A DNA stretch of 64,000 bases from Platerodrilus igneus. Its lineage: Eukaryota > Arthropoda > Insecta > Coleoptera > Lycidae. A program made the position numbers and the translations under genes. Under the pieces are notes generated by a model. The model saw nothing but the letters and a program-made list of their open reading frames with translations, did no database searches and was not told the origin of the DNA. This document shows positions 12,090 to 23,503 of the stretch, one piece after another. How positions within the stretch are numbered: position 1 is the first letter of the stretch; every line of letters begins with the position of its first letter. The DNA lies in NCBI GenBank assembly GCA_036346225.1, contig JARFIW010001108.1, positions 4,672,501 through 4,736,500 on the forward strand, given 5' to 3'.

Positions 12090-12922
12090 TCTTTCGGCAA
12101 GGACATTAATCGAAGGAGAAATTCATTCGTTGTAAAATAGTAAGAGACGGGTAGGGGTTATGTATTTTGGGAAAGGACAAGCTGACAATGTAAAGTTGGT
12201 GTTTGGACTGTTTTCTTATAGTAGTAACGACATTGCCATTCATTTAGGATTCATAAATGTGTAGTTCAATAAAAAAGCGAAAAAGCGTGGAGTGCCGAAT
12301 AGTTTTATTGCTCGATTAGGCTTTTTTTAAGACTTTCTTTAGGGTTTAACATCACCTGGCCAGACTGTAGATAAAGCTAATGTTATAAAAATATATTTAT
12401 ATGTATATGTATGACGATGCATTTTATGATAATAAAGGTTAAGTAAGGTTGATTTTTTATTCAATTTTATTCAGCAGATAGATAATACTTGTAAAGGATC
12501 TCCAGCTACTCCAGTTTTAGGCAGATCTGGAAGTAGTAGTTGATTTGAATAGAGAAACGTGACGATCGAAGGTAGGAATAACTAAAACAAAGGAGTTTTA
12601 TGTCTTCCACGTAGACAAGAACATCACTCAGCTTGCGATGACCAACTATTTGGCGTCCCTCGATATTGACGAAGGCAAGACCTTTCAGGGTAAGTGTTAA
12701 TTTAATACAGAATTTTTAGTTAGAAACCTTGGTATTTATTATTTTTGTATTTCTTTACTGTTCTCTATATTCCTTTCATTATTATCTAGATTCTAGAGGA
12801 ACTCACTCCCGATCACTGCAGCTAGCCGACGCACCCCTTTTATTGTTACGGGGTCCCCGGCCCTTCAGGACGGGTCAAAATTGACAATAGTTTCACCCGT
12901 AACAGTAGAAAAATTATAATAC
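12090..12922. repeat. unclassified dispersed repeat 1, copy B
   Basis: Second copy of the 8316-9149 repeat in the same orientation, with the same block order and similar length. It ends in CCCGTAACAGTAGAAAAATTATAATA. The GC-rich end block (GACGCACC..TTATTGTTACGGGGTCCCCG) is better preserved here and resembles blocks near 26.5 and 53.5 kb. Confidence 0.7.
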
Positions 12923-13341
12923 CTAACGGGTTGTTTAAAATATTTATATTCCTACACAACCATCCAAAACGTTCACTATATTTTTTGTATTCTTAAAATT
13001 TTATGGGTATATACGAGCTTTGCTTTTGTTAGAGTCCAGCAATAGGGTAAGGTTTGTAATTGTAAACTACAGAACGTGAACTACATTAATATTCTGCAGC
13101 TTTCGATAAAAACAATTGGTTTCTTTCATGTAGGAGTGATTGATACTAAGTGCAATACAAGTAGTATATTTGATGTTTCAGTATTGAACTTTCCTTCAAG
13201 TACTACTAAAGTGGTAAAACTGCAATGAAGGTATTACAAACAAAGAATGAGGTGTACGGTGTTCTAAAAGCTACGCATGATATAATGCGGTGTTGAATCT
13301 TAGTTTAGAACGGGTTGACATAAATTTAATATTCACGTCCG
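12923..13341. other. non-coding, nothing recognised
   Basis: AT-rich spacer between repeat 1 copy B and the 373-bp repeat; no feature supported. Confidence 0.45.
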
Positions 13342-13714
13342 CTCTAAATTATGCATGCATCTGCAAAATTTACAGCCCGTTTTGACATTGTGAAAGACAT
13401 AAATTTTGCTTGTACTTAGCGATATTAGTATCGCATCTCTTACAATCTCAGCAGAAAATTTACAAATTCTAGAGAATAAAATGTAGTGGGTTGCTCGCAC
13501 GAATGTCCAATAAAAGAAAGACGTTTGTTGACTCCTTGTGAAATATGAATGAAAAGCGTATTCGCAATGATTATTCACATAGATCTTTAGCTTCTGCGAA
13601 TAATAAATATTCATGAACTACGATTTGCGAGTTTTTTTCAGGTATAATGTAACTAAAATATTTCCAACACTTGACGGAGAGAAACTTTACTAAGATTTAA
13701 AACTATAGATTCAT
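13342..13714. repeat. 373-bp dispersed repeat 2, copy 1
   Basis: Nearly identical to 27797-28168 (a handful of substitutions and small indels), in the same orientation. Both copies begin at CTCTAAATTATGCATGCATC and end at ACTATAGATTCAT. It has no coding potential, no clear inverted ends and no target duplication that I can find. This copy abuts the old gypsy pol fragment; the other abuts the 3' end of a LINE. Possible identities are a SINE-like, Helitron-derived or solo-LTR-like unit. Confidence 0.75.
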
Positions 13715-14114
13715 AAGGATAATGCTGTACAAGAGTAGTCGACGCCAAAAGGCAAACAACAGCTATGCTGATTTCTGGGGGTTGTGTACTTACTACAGAA
13801 GATTTGTTTCCAGTTTTGCGAATATTACCAAGCTTTTGACAAAGTTTACTGAAGATAGGGGCAATTACGCTTGGAATAAAAATTGTCAAAATGCGTTTCA
13901 GTAGTTAAAGGCGTTTATTGACAACAGCTCCGATCTTAAGTTACCCTTGGTCGAACGGCAAATTCATATTGGATACGAACGCAAGCAATGTCACCACCGG
14001 AAATTACTACCCCAGATGCAAGACCGTCAAGAGAGGATTATTGGTTACTTTAGCAAGGTGCCTTCGAAATCGGAACGGAATTACTGCGTTACCGAAAAAA
14101 ATTGTTGGTCGTGG
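13715..14114 (+). pseudogene. old Ty3/gypsy pol fragment, 5' part (RT end to RNase H)
   Basis: Pieces of the RT connection and RNase H read in shifting frames: GLCTYYRRFVSSFANI (RT thumb/connection signature), TTAPILSYP and GKFILDTNASN (start of RNase H, first acidic residue), then GYFSKV and SERNYCVTE. The last codons run into the LTR of the 14-23 kb element, and the same RNase H resumes on the far side at 23504. A tryptophan-to-stop change (TAG) and several frameshifts show it is an old relic. Its 5' boundary is the edge of repeat 2. Confidence 0.85.
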
Positions 14115-15789
14115 TGAAACATGTCATTTTACCTATGGTAAACGCCACGTTTCAGCTTGATTTATCTCTCCCTTTAAACCTCAGATTTTACTTTAAAAAG
14201 TCCATTGAACCTTAATATACACTTTTACTTTAATAGATTTATTATAATCTCAGAATATAAGAAGGTTATAGTACTTTATAAAGTACCGTGTTTGTTTTCT
14301 AATATTCATACTTGTTTGTAAAGTTGCCTACAATCCAGTATTCTTGGTAATTAATTTCACACTTACTTTGCAGAAGAGCTCTATAGTTTTCTTTCCTTAC
14401 AATCCTAAATACCCCGCTCTGATATTTGAGACAGATTGTTTGCCTGTCAAAACGTTCTGACAAAAGTTTCATTTCTTGTCTTGACTTGTGCACAACAGGT
14501 CGCTTTTGAGTTCAAGGTGATAAAATTGACCATGAGGTCGTATCAAGTATGTATTATTTTGTTAAATAAAAGATGTGTAATCATTTAAATAATATTACAG
14601 CTATCTTGTCTGGCGTTTCCTTCCTTCATGGGCTGCGAATCCCACCGGATTGCTTTTCCGATGGTAAGAAATTAACAGATGTATTTTAATTTCCTTTTGA
14701 CTTTTTTGCGTGTTAACTAATTCACATATTGTATTTTAGGGTCGTTCTCTACCCTCAGTTTTCCTATATTTGCACCTTACGCTCCGTAAAGAAGCAAATG
14801 TGTTTTGCTGTCGTTTGACCATGAGATGACGATGGCGTTGTACATTTAAATTAAGCTACCGCAACATACATTTTAGTTTTATTAATTACTCTCTTAAATT
14901 TTGGTTTAATATGGATCTATGAAGTTAACACAGAATAATGTTTTTCAACTTGTTTGTATGCTAGCGAATTCTACCTCATCTTTTGTTTAATTTTGATGTT
15001 ACCTGGGACTCCTGCAGTTTCTACACATGTGATTTGGATTTCTACAGATGTTCCGTTCAAGAATATCAGGGTAACAAAAAATATGTTATTCAATGCACAT
15101 GTCAGGTATGACAAACTAAAATACTATTTATCTACTCAAAATTTAATGAACTGATTTATACAATATTAAATTTTCTCTTTATGTTACACTTGTAAAACAT
15201 ATTAATCTTACAGATAATTTATCTGGTGTTCACAAATAGTAATTCTTTTTATACATAGTCTTACTGGACGCATACTGTCCAAATGTAAGCCACACGTTTC
15301 ATGAAACTTATGGTAGTAAAGTACATTTATTAATTTCGTTACGCATTTAAAAGCACAAGATACTTTTCTTTGTATTTTTGAACGTTTAGTTCACGTTAAA
15401 TATTTTATTGACTTTTATATGTTACATTCACATATTTAAAAACTCTCTTAGACTTAAGTACCTACATTGACTAGTTGCAAAAAAAAAGGAAACATGTATC
15501 ATAATCTTTACTGATCCTTTCATTTTATATGACTTCATAGAATATTTATGTTTTGTTCAAAATTTATTTTCTATAAAATTTAATAAACACACTATATAAC
15601 TTTTCATAGTTTCTCACAGTCGTTTAATTTACAGTTATTAATTCACAAATTTTCTCCCTTCGAGATTTTAGGTCTCTTGCAGCCTCTGCAACCTCAACGG
15701 TCGATGCTAGCTGTGCCAGAGTGTAATTTTTTTTATGCTCTGTCGTGCGCCTATCCTTTTTAAAACACCTGGGAAAAGGGTAGGGTGCA
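14115..15789 (+). repeat. 5' LTR of the nested Ty3/gypsy element
   Basis: Starts TGAAACATGT and ends GGGTGCA. An AATAAA at 14565-14570 is a candidate polyadenylation signal shared with the other LTR. The 64-codon minus-strand frame at 14299-14493 is present identically in both LTRs and is a by-product, not a gene. At 1675 bp it is long for a gypsy-type LTR. Confidence 0.93.
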
Positions 15790-16341
15790 CGTGGCGCCCA
15801 ACCTATTTTCTTTCTTTCTCTCGCGCACGTTTACACGTAGCGTCCAACTACCTAAATTTTTTCTTTTTTCTCTCCATTTTTCTCCCGCGCACGTTTCCAT
15901 GTGACGCCAAAACTCCTATTTTTTTCTTCTATATCTGACACACGAAATTTTTTCTATACCTGGCTACGTTTACACGCGACGCCCAACAGGTTTAATTTTT
16001 TCTCTCACCCACGTCTACACGTGGCACCCAAATTTCTAATATTTTCTCTATATCAGGCACACGCATCACGTTGCGCCCAATATAAATTTTTAAAATTTTG
16101 ACATAACACAACCCGACGATATTTTTCTTTAAATTTTCTATACAACGCGTTTTTGTTTCTTTAATATTTTATACAGCACATGTCCACGCTTCCACGTGAC
16201 GCCAAACCTGTCTCATTTTTTTCCTCTTGCGTACGTTTACACGTGACATCCAACGTATCTTTCTTTTTTTCTCGTGCATGGTTGCACGTGTCGCTCAACG
16301 TATCTCGTTTTTTCTTGCATACACTGTCACGTGAAGCCAAC
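15788..16341 (+). repeat. leader array of ten degenerate PBS-like/E-box units
   Basis: Ten related cores follow the consensus CACGTGRCGCCCAAC, at 15788, 15833, 15897, 15972, 16017, 16066, 16192, 16239, 16284 and 16326 (start positions). Spacing is mostly 42-49 bp, with three longer gaps (64, 75 and 126 bp). Cores are separated by pyrimidine-rich spacers (TTTTTCTTTTTTCTCGCGCACGTTTA type). The first core contains the true PBS. Six of the ten contain an intact CACGTG E-box; the others are one or two changes away. The array fills the leader between PBS and the gag start codon. Confidence 0.85.
15792..15802 (+). promoter_or_regulatory. primer-binding site
   Basis: TGGCGCCCAAC starts two bases after the 5' LTR. 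It begins with the TGG that pairs with a tRNA CCA end, as expected for minus-strand priming. I do not assign the tRNA species. Confidence 0.8.
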
Positions 16342-16409
16342 ATTTATTTTATACCTATTTTTACCTTGAAATATAAATAAATATTCTTTTGTAAAATATA
16401 AAAACTAAA

Positions 16410-16832
16410 ATGGAAGCATACTTAAAAGCAGGTTATTTACTAATAGAGGAGCTTGAGTATGAACTTTACATAAGGTCCATTAGTTCAAAAAAGAGAACTA
16501 TGGAGGATAAAAGAAAACTTTTGGCTCGTCAATTAAGAATTGAATTAAATAAACCACCACCACATAAAGAACTATCTCAATATACTATAACTTTCGAACA
16601 AGATAGTGAGCAAATAACTAATACTATAAATTCAATTACGAATTTAATAGAAGAATTTGATGGTGATGTTAAAGATTCACTTTATAAAAGAATTATGTCT
16701 CGACTGGCGCATGTATGTGGCAGAATAAACCGATTAACTATTCCTGATAATGATAATGAAATTGTAACAACTTTTAAAAATGAAAGTTATTCAACTGCAC
16801 TTTTGTTAGATGCAGAACTTCATGAAAAATAG
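16410..16832 (+). CDS. gag N-terminal region (140-codon open frame)
   Basis: The frame opens with the first ATG after the leader array (AAAATGGAAGCA) and encodes a charged, helix-prone protein starting MEAYLKAGYLLIEELEYEL. It ends at TAG just after HEK. In the +1 frame the sequence continues as KYEITTGKINVPLT towards the gag core, so the stop is probably created by a one-base change in an A-run. I recognise no named domain. A diverged version of the same region lies at 34508-34972, sharing the pattern I-x-SR-x-x-HV-x-x-RI-x-R and LD-E-L, which shows it is a conserved gag segment. Confidence 0.7.
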   Translation: MEAYLKAGYLLIEELEYELYIRSISSKKRTMEDKRKLLARQLRIELNKPPPHKELSQYTITFEQDSEQITNTINSITNLIEEFDGDVKDSLYKRIMSRLAHVCGRINRLTIPDNDNEIVTTFKNESYSTALLLDAELHEK

Positions 16833-16849
16833 ACAAATATGAAATTACT

Positions 16850-17875
16850 ACCGGTAAAATTAATGTACCTTTAACAAATACTACCCCACAATAAATGTTC
16901 ATCCACCAACAGTAACTTATATATCTAATCCTACTCCAATTTCTTCTTGGTCAATAAAGTTTAATGGTAAACCAGACACAGTCTTTGAATTTTTAGAAAG
17001 AGTATCTGAATTAGCTGAAACCAGAAATGTTTCACTACAAGATCTGTTTTCGTCTGCGATGGAATTGTTTGACGGAGATGCAATTGTTTGGTATAGGGAA
17101 ATAAAACACTCTGTAACAGACTGGAACTCCTTAATAACTCGTTTAAAACAAGATTTTCTACCTCCTAACATATAAACTATTTTATGGGACGAAATAAGAC
17201 TTAGAAAACAAAAGACGAATGAAGCAGTGACTATCTATATAATGAAAATGCAGAATTTATTCCGCAGATTTCAAAAATTACCTTTAGAATCAACAAGAAT
17301 ACAAATTATTTCACAAAATCTATTACCTGATTTTATTACACCACTTTCTATAATTCTACCTACAATTAATACTATCTCAGATCTCGTTACAGAAAAAGAT
17401 TAGAAGAATCTTTTCGTATAAAAAATCAACTTATATCTAATAATAACTCATTTAAACCAACTACCTCTGTTTCATTACAAAACAAAAATTCTTTTCCACA
17501 AAATTTTTATACACAAAAATTTCAAGAAAGTAAACCGAAAACTTGGACATACAACAATAAACCTAAAATACAAAATTCTTCGTCTCAATTAAATGCCATA
17601 CAATATAATACGATTCCAAAAATTCAAACACAACCACATACCACAATAAATAAAAATATAAATACAAATTTACCTACTTTTCCTTCAACTCAAAATACAC
17701 GTTATTTCTCAAATACCTATAGACATACCACAAGTAAATGTTGGAACTGTTTAAAATCAGATCACACATATCCTAATTGTAATATTAAAAGAAAAATTTT
17801 CTGCTACAGATGTGGCATTCCTAATGTAAAAATATCCACATGTCCCGTTTGCTCAAAAAACGAATAAAAAAGTAC
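16850..17875 (+). pseudogene. gag core and zinc knuckles, frameshifted
   Basis: The plus frame from about 16917 carries a retrotransposon gag (capsid) domain: SWSIKFNGKPDTVFEFLERV, then AIVWYREIKHSVTDWNSLI and QDFLPPN. After an in-frame stop near 17173 it continues with WDEIRLRKQKTNEAVTIYI and MQNLFRRF. A basic, asparagine-rich linker follows. A CCHC knuckle CWNCLKSDHTYPNC (about 17739-17780) fits CX2CX4HX4C. A second, CYRCGIPNVKISTC, lacks the expected histidine. The gene is out of frame at several points. Confidence 0.85.
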
Positions 17876-18076
17876 AGGACATATAGCCAACCCTGTACTG
17901 AGATATCTATGGCTACCCAAAATTATCTTAAACCAAATAAAATTGTCTCTACCACTATTTTTCTAAAAACAAATGACTACTCTACCTAGTACAAATCCTA
18001 CTTTACCTTATACAAAACCTACCTTACCCTCAAAAATAAATGATTGTTATAAAAACAAAATTATAACTTAACAAGT

Positions 18077-18560
18077 TTGTCTAAGAAAAATTACCTTAAC
18101 TTACATAAAATTTCTCAAAACAATGATAACTGGTCAAAATGGTTGACTACTGTTAGAAACTTCTATAAATCAAAAACACATTCAATAGAAACTTATAATT
18201 TAATTACAAAACATTTAGATACTAGACCATATCTTAAAGTAAAATTATTAGACATTTATATAACTGCACTTTTCGATTCGGGAAGTAACATTTCTGTTAT
18301 AGGATCTCTAGGCATACCTATAATAAAACCTTAAATCTAAATATATTTCCTTTAACTACACATAAATTACTAACTGCAGATGGCACTCCACAAAATATTT
18401 CTGGTACTTTAGACTTGCCTATTTTTATAGCTGACACATGTTGTTTCATTACTTGTTTAGTCGTTCCTGCACTACCTCACTCATTTATTTTTGGTTCAGA
18501 TTTTGCGAAAAAGTTTGAACTATCTATCAATTTTAAAATAATTCCTGGGATGTTCACACA
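18077..18560 (+). pseudogene. retroviral-type aspartic protease of the nested element
   Basis: The catalytic triad region reads TALFDSGSNISVIG (active Asp near 18275, DSG). After a frameshift near 18333 the fold continues through LLTADGTPQNISGTLDLP and closes with FIFGSDFAKKF, the usual end of Ty3/gypsy proteases. It lies between the zinc knuckles and RT, as expected. Confidence 0.8.
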
Positions 18561-18599
18561 TCTACAAATATACCTATACCTGTGGAAAAGTTCCTTTAA

Positions 18600-19490
18600 A
18601 AATTTAGATAAACATAAACTTTGCACGTTAGACGATTTACTTCCTACACAATTACCTAAAGCAAAACAAATAATAGATTCCTTCAATTTAATTGCAAGCA
18701 CTGATACAAATATAGGTCGCACTGATAAAATTTATATGAATATTGACACTGGTGACCACAAACCTATCAGAAAACGTCCATACCCAATGTCTCCATATAT
18801 GTCAAAAATATTGAATGAAAAATTAGATGAAATGTTAGAGCTGGGTGTAATTGAAAATGTACCTCACCTTGGTGTTCTCCTATCTTACTAGTTAAAAATC
18901 TTCTGGTGACTATAGAGTTTGTTTTGATGGACGAGCTCTAAATGAAATAACTACCCACGATAGCTACCCCATGCCTAATGTAGACCGAATTTTGAATTTG
19001 CTAAGAGGTGCTACATACATTTCTAGTCTTGATCTAAGACATAGCTTTTGGCAGCTACCTTTAACTACAGAGTCTAAGGACAAAACAGCCTTTAGTGTAA
19101 TCTCCAGAGGCCAATTTAGGTTCGTTACAGTTCCTTCGGTTTAAGAAACTCTGCACAAACACAACAACGTCTCGTTGATACTATTTTTGGACCGGAGTTG
19201 GAACCCCATATTTTCTGTTACCTCGACGATATTATAGTTATATCTTCAACATTTTCTGAACACATCAAGTTACTAGAAACAGTTCGTGACCGTTTAAAAG
19301 ATGCAAATTTAACTATAAATCTCAAAAAATGTGAGTTTTTTAAAAAAAAATTAAAATTCCTAGGATACATTGTTGGTTCAAATTCTATTAGAACAGATCC
19401 AGAAAAAATTTCAGCAATGACTAACTATCCAAGACCTAAAACAACCACACAAATTAAACGTTTTGTTGGCATGGTTAGCTGGTATAGAAG
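18600..19490 (+). pseudogene. reverse transcriptase of the nested element
   Basis: RT starts with IDTGDHKPIRKRPYPMSP and EMLELGVIE (fingers). A shift near 18865 and another at the A-run at about 18893 follow. The palm then reads RVCFDGRALNE, ISSLDLRHSFWQLPL (motif A aspartate), KTAFSV and GQFRFVTVPF. A shift in a T-pair (about 19135) precedes LRNSAQTQQRL. Motif C is FCYLDDIIVIS (about 19213-19245), followed by KCEFFKKKLKFLGYIV. The catalytic aspartates are present, but the frame is interrupted about three times. YLDD is the usual Ty3/gypsy form. Confidence 0.9.
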
Positions 19491-20090
19491 GTTTATAAAA
19501 TCTTTTTCTACCCTTATGTCTCCTATTAATGATCTGTTAAAAGGGAAAAAGAAAAAACAACCAATAGTTTGGAATTCCGAGGCTGAGTCAGCTTTTCTAA
19601 AAATAAAACAAATCTTAGTATCTGAGCCTATCTTATCTCAACCTGATTTCAATCAACCATTCACGATAGAAGCTGATGCATCAAATACTGGTTTAGGAGG
19701 AGTTCTATTACAAAATCTAAATGGTGAAGATCACATTATCTCTTACGTAAGCAGATCACTTACACGTTCTAAACGCAATTACTCCGTTACAGAACGCGAA
19801 TGTCTCTCAGTTATTTTTCTATAGAAAGATTCCGTCCGTGGATAGAAGGAACAAAATTTACAGTCATAACAGATCATCACAGTCTGTTATGGCTCAATAA
19901 TATCCAAAATCCTTCTGGGAAACTGGCAAGATGGGCCACCCGTTTAAGACAACATACCTTCGATTTAATTCACCGTAAAGGCAAGCTACATGTAATACCT
20001 GATTCCCTTAGTCGATCAACACAAGATAACACTGTAAATTTAAATACCTTAGAAATAGATTTAGCTAACATAGATGATTACTATGTATCT
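19491..20090 (+). pseudogene. RNase H domain of the nested element
   Basis: RNase H follows RT directly: FTIEADASNTGLGGVL (first Asp), NYSVTERECLSVIF (Glu), a one-base loss near 19820, then KFTVITDHHSLLWL (Asp), LARWATRLRQHTFDLIHRKG and VIPDSLSR (final Asp). All four acidic residues are visible. The single break leaves two long frames. Confidence 0.9.
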
Positions 20091-21340
20091 TTAAAAAATA
20101 AAATTATAAATTCTCCAGATACCTATCCGCAATGGAAAATAGAAAACGGTTTGTTATACAAATTCCTACCTTCAAATTTACCGTTTACTACGAATATAAA
20201 TAATTGGAAAATCCTAGTACCTATTAAACAAAGAAATGAAGTAATTTCTACTTGTCATGATCCACCTACTGCTGGACATTTTGGATTTTATAAAACATTA
20301 GCTAGACTTCAAGAAAATTACTACTGGCCTAAAATGAAATATGACGTCATAAAGTATTGTAAAATTGTCTAATATGTGGAGCACAAAAGCATCAAATATG
20401 AAACCATTAGGTTTAGCAGGTAAAGAAAAGATGTTACATTTCCGTTTCACACAATTGCTTTAGACCTCATAGGACCCCTTCCTAGGTCAAAACAAGGACA
20501 CAAGTGGTTACTTGTTGTAGGAGACTGGTTTTCTAAATTCACTTTATTATTTCCTTTACATAGTGCTACAGCACCAAATATCGAAAACATATCGAAAATA
20601 AAGTATTTCTAACCTACGGGGTACCTAAATTTGTAATATGTGATAATGGATCACAACTATCTGGAAACATTTTAAAAATTTAATTGCTAATTATAATGTT
20701 GAAAAATATGGTACACTGCAGTATATTCCCACAATGTAATTTTGTAGAACGAATAAATAAAACTGTAGGTACGGCGATTAGATCATATGTCGAAACACAC
20801 AACATGTGGGATGAAAATATAGCAAAATTCAGTACGCTATAAATTCAGCAAAACATGAGGTGACGGGTTTTTCGCCAAATTTTTAATTTTTGGTAGACAT
20901 GTACCTATTTCAGGAAAATTTTATAGTTCGTCTTATAAACCCTCTGATGACGTAGATATAATGCCTGAAGATAGGACCGCATATTCTACCGACCAACAAG
21001 GTCTTTTAATCTCTTCAAAGATGTAAAAAATAGATTACATCTTGCCTATAAAAAAATGTCTAGTCGTTACAATTTACGACGTAGACCATTTACTTTCAAT
21101 GTAGGTGATACAGTTTGGAGAACAAACAAAGTATTGTCTAGTGCCGCTGATGTTTTACTGCAAAACTTGCACCCAAATATATTTTATGTACAGTTAATAA
21201 AAACTATCTAATTTAATTTATAATCTTACTAACCCAGATGGGTCAAAGACAAATAACTGGCACATAAAAGATTTAAAGCCATATACAGGCACTGATATAA
21301 ACTTAATAAATTTTCTAAATATACCTACCTTAACTTAAAT
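20091..21340 (+). pseudogene. integrase of the nested element
   Basis: The zinc-binding N-terminus reads CHDPPTAGHFGFYKTLARLQ, then YYWPKMKYDVIKYCK. After a T-run shift the second cysteine appears (ICGAQK). The catalytic core shows ALDLIGPLPRSKQGHKWLLV (Asp, about 20460), VICDNGSQLSG (Asp, about 20632-20660) and NFVERINKTVG (Glu, about 20738-20770), giving a complete DDE set across several frames. The C-terminal part has RRRPFTFNVGDTVW and NKVLSSAADVLL, the usual gypsy integrase tail. No further frame follows before the 3' LTR. Confidence 0.88.
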
Positions 21341-21650
21341 AATACTAAACATAATCTTTCTTAACTAAAAATTTTTTTTTCTTGTAACATTACACGTGTT
21401 TGATGTAATATTTTTTTTGATGACATATCATATCTAGCCCCCCACACTTACATACATAACTGGTGTACAACAGTTATACCCTCCCTATAACCCCCCATTG
21501 CCATTTTTCTACAATTTTTTTGTTTTATTTCTAATCTTTTTTACCCGTGTCGAGTGGTTTAGTCCTTACTGATTTTGACTTCACGGATTATTGACTTTAC
21601 CAATTTTGTTTCCCTTTGGGACGTGTGATACGCGTTAGATATCCCACCAC

Positions 21651-21742
21651 TCAAACATTTTTTTTAAACATTTTTTTCTCAAACATTTTTTCCAAACATT
21701 TTTTTTCTTAAACAATTTTTTTTTCAAACAATTTTTTATTTT
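21651..21742 (+). repeat. short A3CA(T)n tandem repeat upstream of the 3' LTR
   Basis: Six imperfect units of AAACA followed by 6 to 9 T (some with TC) lie in the non-coding stretch after integrase. The flanking 21341-21830 is T-rich and has no env-like frame. Confidence 0.7.
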
Positions 21743-21820
21743 CTTTTAATAAGTCTTTCACTTCAATCCAATTTTGGATTTTATAAAAAAATATATCTTC
21801 ATATATTTTTTTTCTTTTGT

Positions 21821-21830
21821 TCCGGGGCAG
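21821..21830 (+). promoter_or_regulatory. weak polypurine-tract candidate
   Basis: TCCGGGGCAG directly precedes the 3' LTR. A purine run is expected here to prime plus-strand synthesis, but GGGGCAG is short and interrupted, so the assignment rests mainly on position. Confidence 0.4.
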
Positions 21831-23503
21831 TGAAACATGTCATTTTACCTATGGTAAACGCCACGTTTCAGCTTGATTTATCTCTCCCTTTAAACCTCAG
21901 ATTTTACTTTAAAAAGTCCATTGAACCTTAATATACACTTTTACTTTAATAGATTTATTATAATCTCAGAATATAAGAAGGTTATAGTACTTTATAAAGT
22001 ACCGTGTTTGTTTTCTAATATTCATACTTGTTTGTAAAGTTGCCTACAATCCAGTATTCTTGGTAATTAATTTCACACTTACTTTGCAGAAGAGCTCTAT
22101 AGTTTTCTTTCCTTACAATCCTAAATACCCCGCTCTGATATTTGAGACAGATTGTTTGCCTGTCAAAACGTTCTGACAAAAGTTTCATTTCTTGTCTTGA
22201 CTTGTGCACAACAGGTCGCTTTTGAGTTCAAGGTGATAAAATTGACCATGAGGTCGTATCAAGTATGTATTATTTTGTTAAATAAAAGATGTGTAATCAT
22301 TTAAATAATATTACAGCTATCTTGTCTGGCGTTTCCTTCCTTCATGGGCTGCGAATCCCACCGGATTGCTTTTCCGATGGTAAGAAATTAACAGATGTAT
22401 TTTAATTTCCTTTTGACTTTTTTGCGTGTTAACTAATTCACATATTGTATTTTAGGGTCGTTCTCTACCCTCAGTTTTCCTATATTTGCACCTTACGCTC
22501 CGTAAAGAAGCAAATGTGTTTTGCTGTCGTTTGACCATGAGATGACGATGGCGTTGTACATTTAAATTAAGCTACCGCAACATACATTTTAGTTTTATTA
22601 ATTACTCTCTTAAATTTTGGTTTAATATGGATCTATGAAGTTAACACAGAATAATGTTTTCAACTTGTTTGTATGCTAGCGAATTCTACCTCATCTTTTG
22701 TTTAATTTTGATGTTACCTGGGACTCCTGCAGTTTCTACACATGTGATTTGGATTTCTACAGATGTTCCGTTCAAGAATATCAGGGTAACAAAAATATGT
22801 TATTCAATGCACATGTCAGGTATGACAAACTAAAATACTATTTATCTACTCAAAATTTAATGAACTGATTTATACAATATTAAATTTTCTCTTTATGTTA
22901 CACTTGTAAAACATATAAATCTTACAGATAATTTATCTGGTGTTCACAAATAGTAATTCTTTTTATACATAGTCTTACTGGACGCATACTGTCCAAATGT
23001 AAGCCACACGTTTCATGAAACTTATGGTAGTAAAGTACATTTATTAATTTCGTTACGCATTTAAAAGCACAAGATACTTTTCTTTGTATTTTTGAACGTT
23101 TAGTTCACGTTAAATATTTTATTGACTTTTTATATGTTACATTCACATATTTAAAAAACTCTCTTAGACTTAAGTACCTACATTGACTAGTTGCAAAAAA
23201 AGGAAACATGTATCATAATCTTTACTGATCTTTTCATTTTATATGACTTCATAGAATATTTATGTTTTGTTCAAAAATTTATTTTCTATAAAATTTAATA
23301 AACACACTATATAACTTTTCATAGTTTCTCACAGTCGTTTAATTTACAGTTATTAATTCACAAATTTTCTCCCTTCGAGATTTTAGGTCTCTTGCAGCCT
23401 CTGCAACCTCAACGGTCGATGCTAGCTGTGCCAGAGTGTAATTTTTTTTATGCTCTGTCGTGCGCCTATCCTTTTTAAAACACCTGGGAAAAGGGTAGGT
23501 GCA
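21831..23503 (+). repeat. 3' LTR of the nested Ty3/gypsy element
   Basis: Matches the 5' LTR end to end, from TGAAACATGT to GGTGCA, and is followed by the target duplication GTGG. Differences from the 5' copy are mainly homopolymer lengths. Confidence 0.93.

Larger units (their letters stand above)
14115..23503 (+). mobile_element. Ty3/gypsy LTR retrotransposon with 1.67 kb LTRs, nested in an older gypsy relic
   Basis: Two near-identical direct repeats (14115-15789 and 21831-23503), each beginning TG and ending CA, flank an internal region with gag, protease, RT, RNase H and integrase in the Ty3/gypsy order. The 4-bp target duplication GTGG lies at 14111-14114 and 23504-23507. The sequence on either side joins in register within RNase H of the older element. 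By eye the LTRs differ at about ten sites, mostly one-base changes in homopolymers, with perhaps two substitutions, which implies a recent insertion. The internal genes are nevertheless broken by many frameshifts. No env is seen after integrase. Confidence 0.95.

Noticed and set aside
14299..14493. 64-codon minus-strand frame found identically at 22015-22209
   Set aside because: Identity is explained by the two LTRs; no coding features.
15788..16341. CRISPR-like or satellite array
   Set aside because: Units are degenerate, spacing varies, it lies within a retrotransposon leader and the first unit is the PBS; the genome is eukaryotic.
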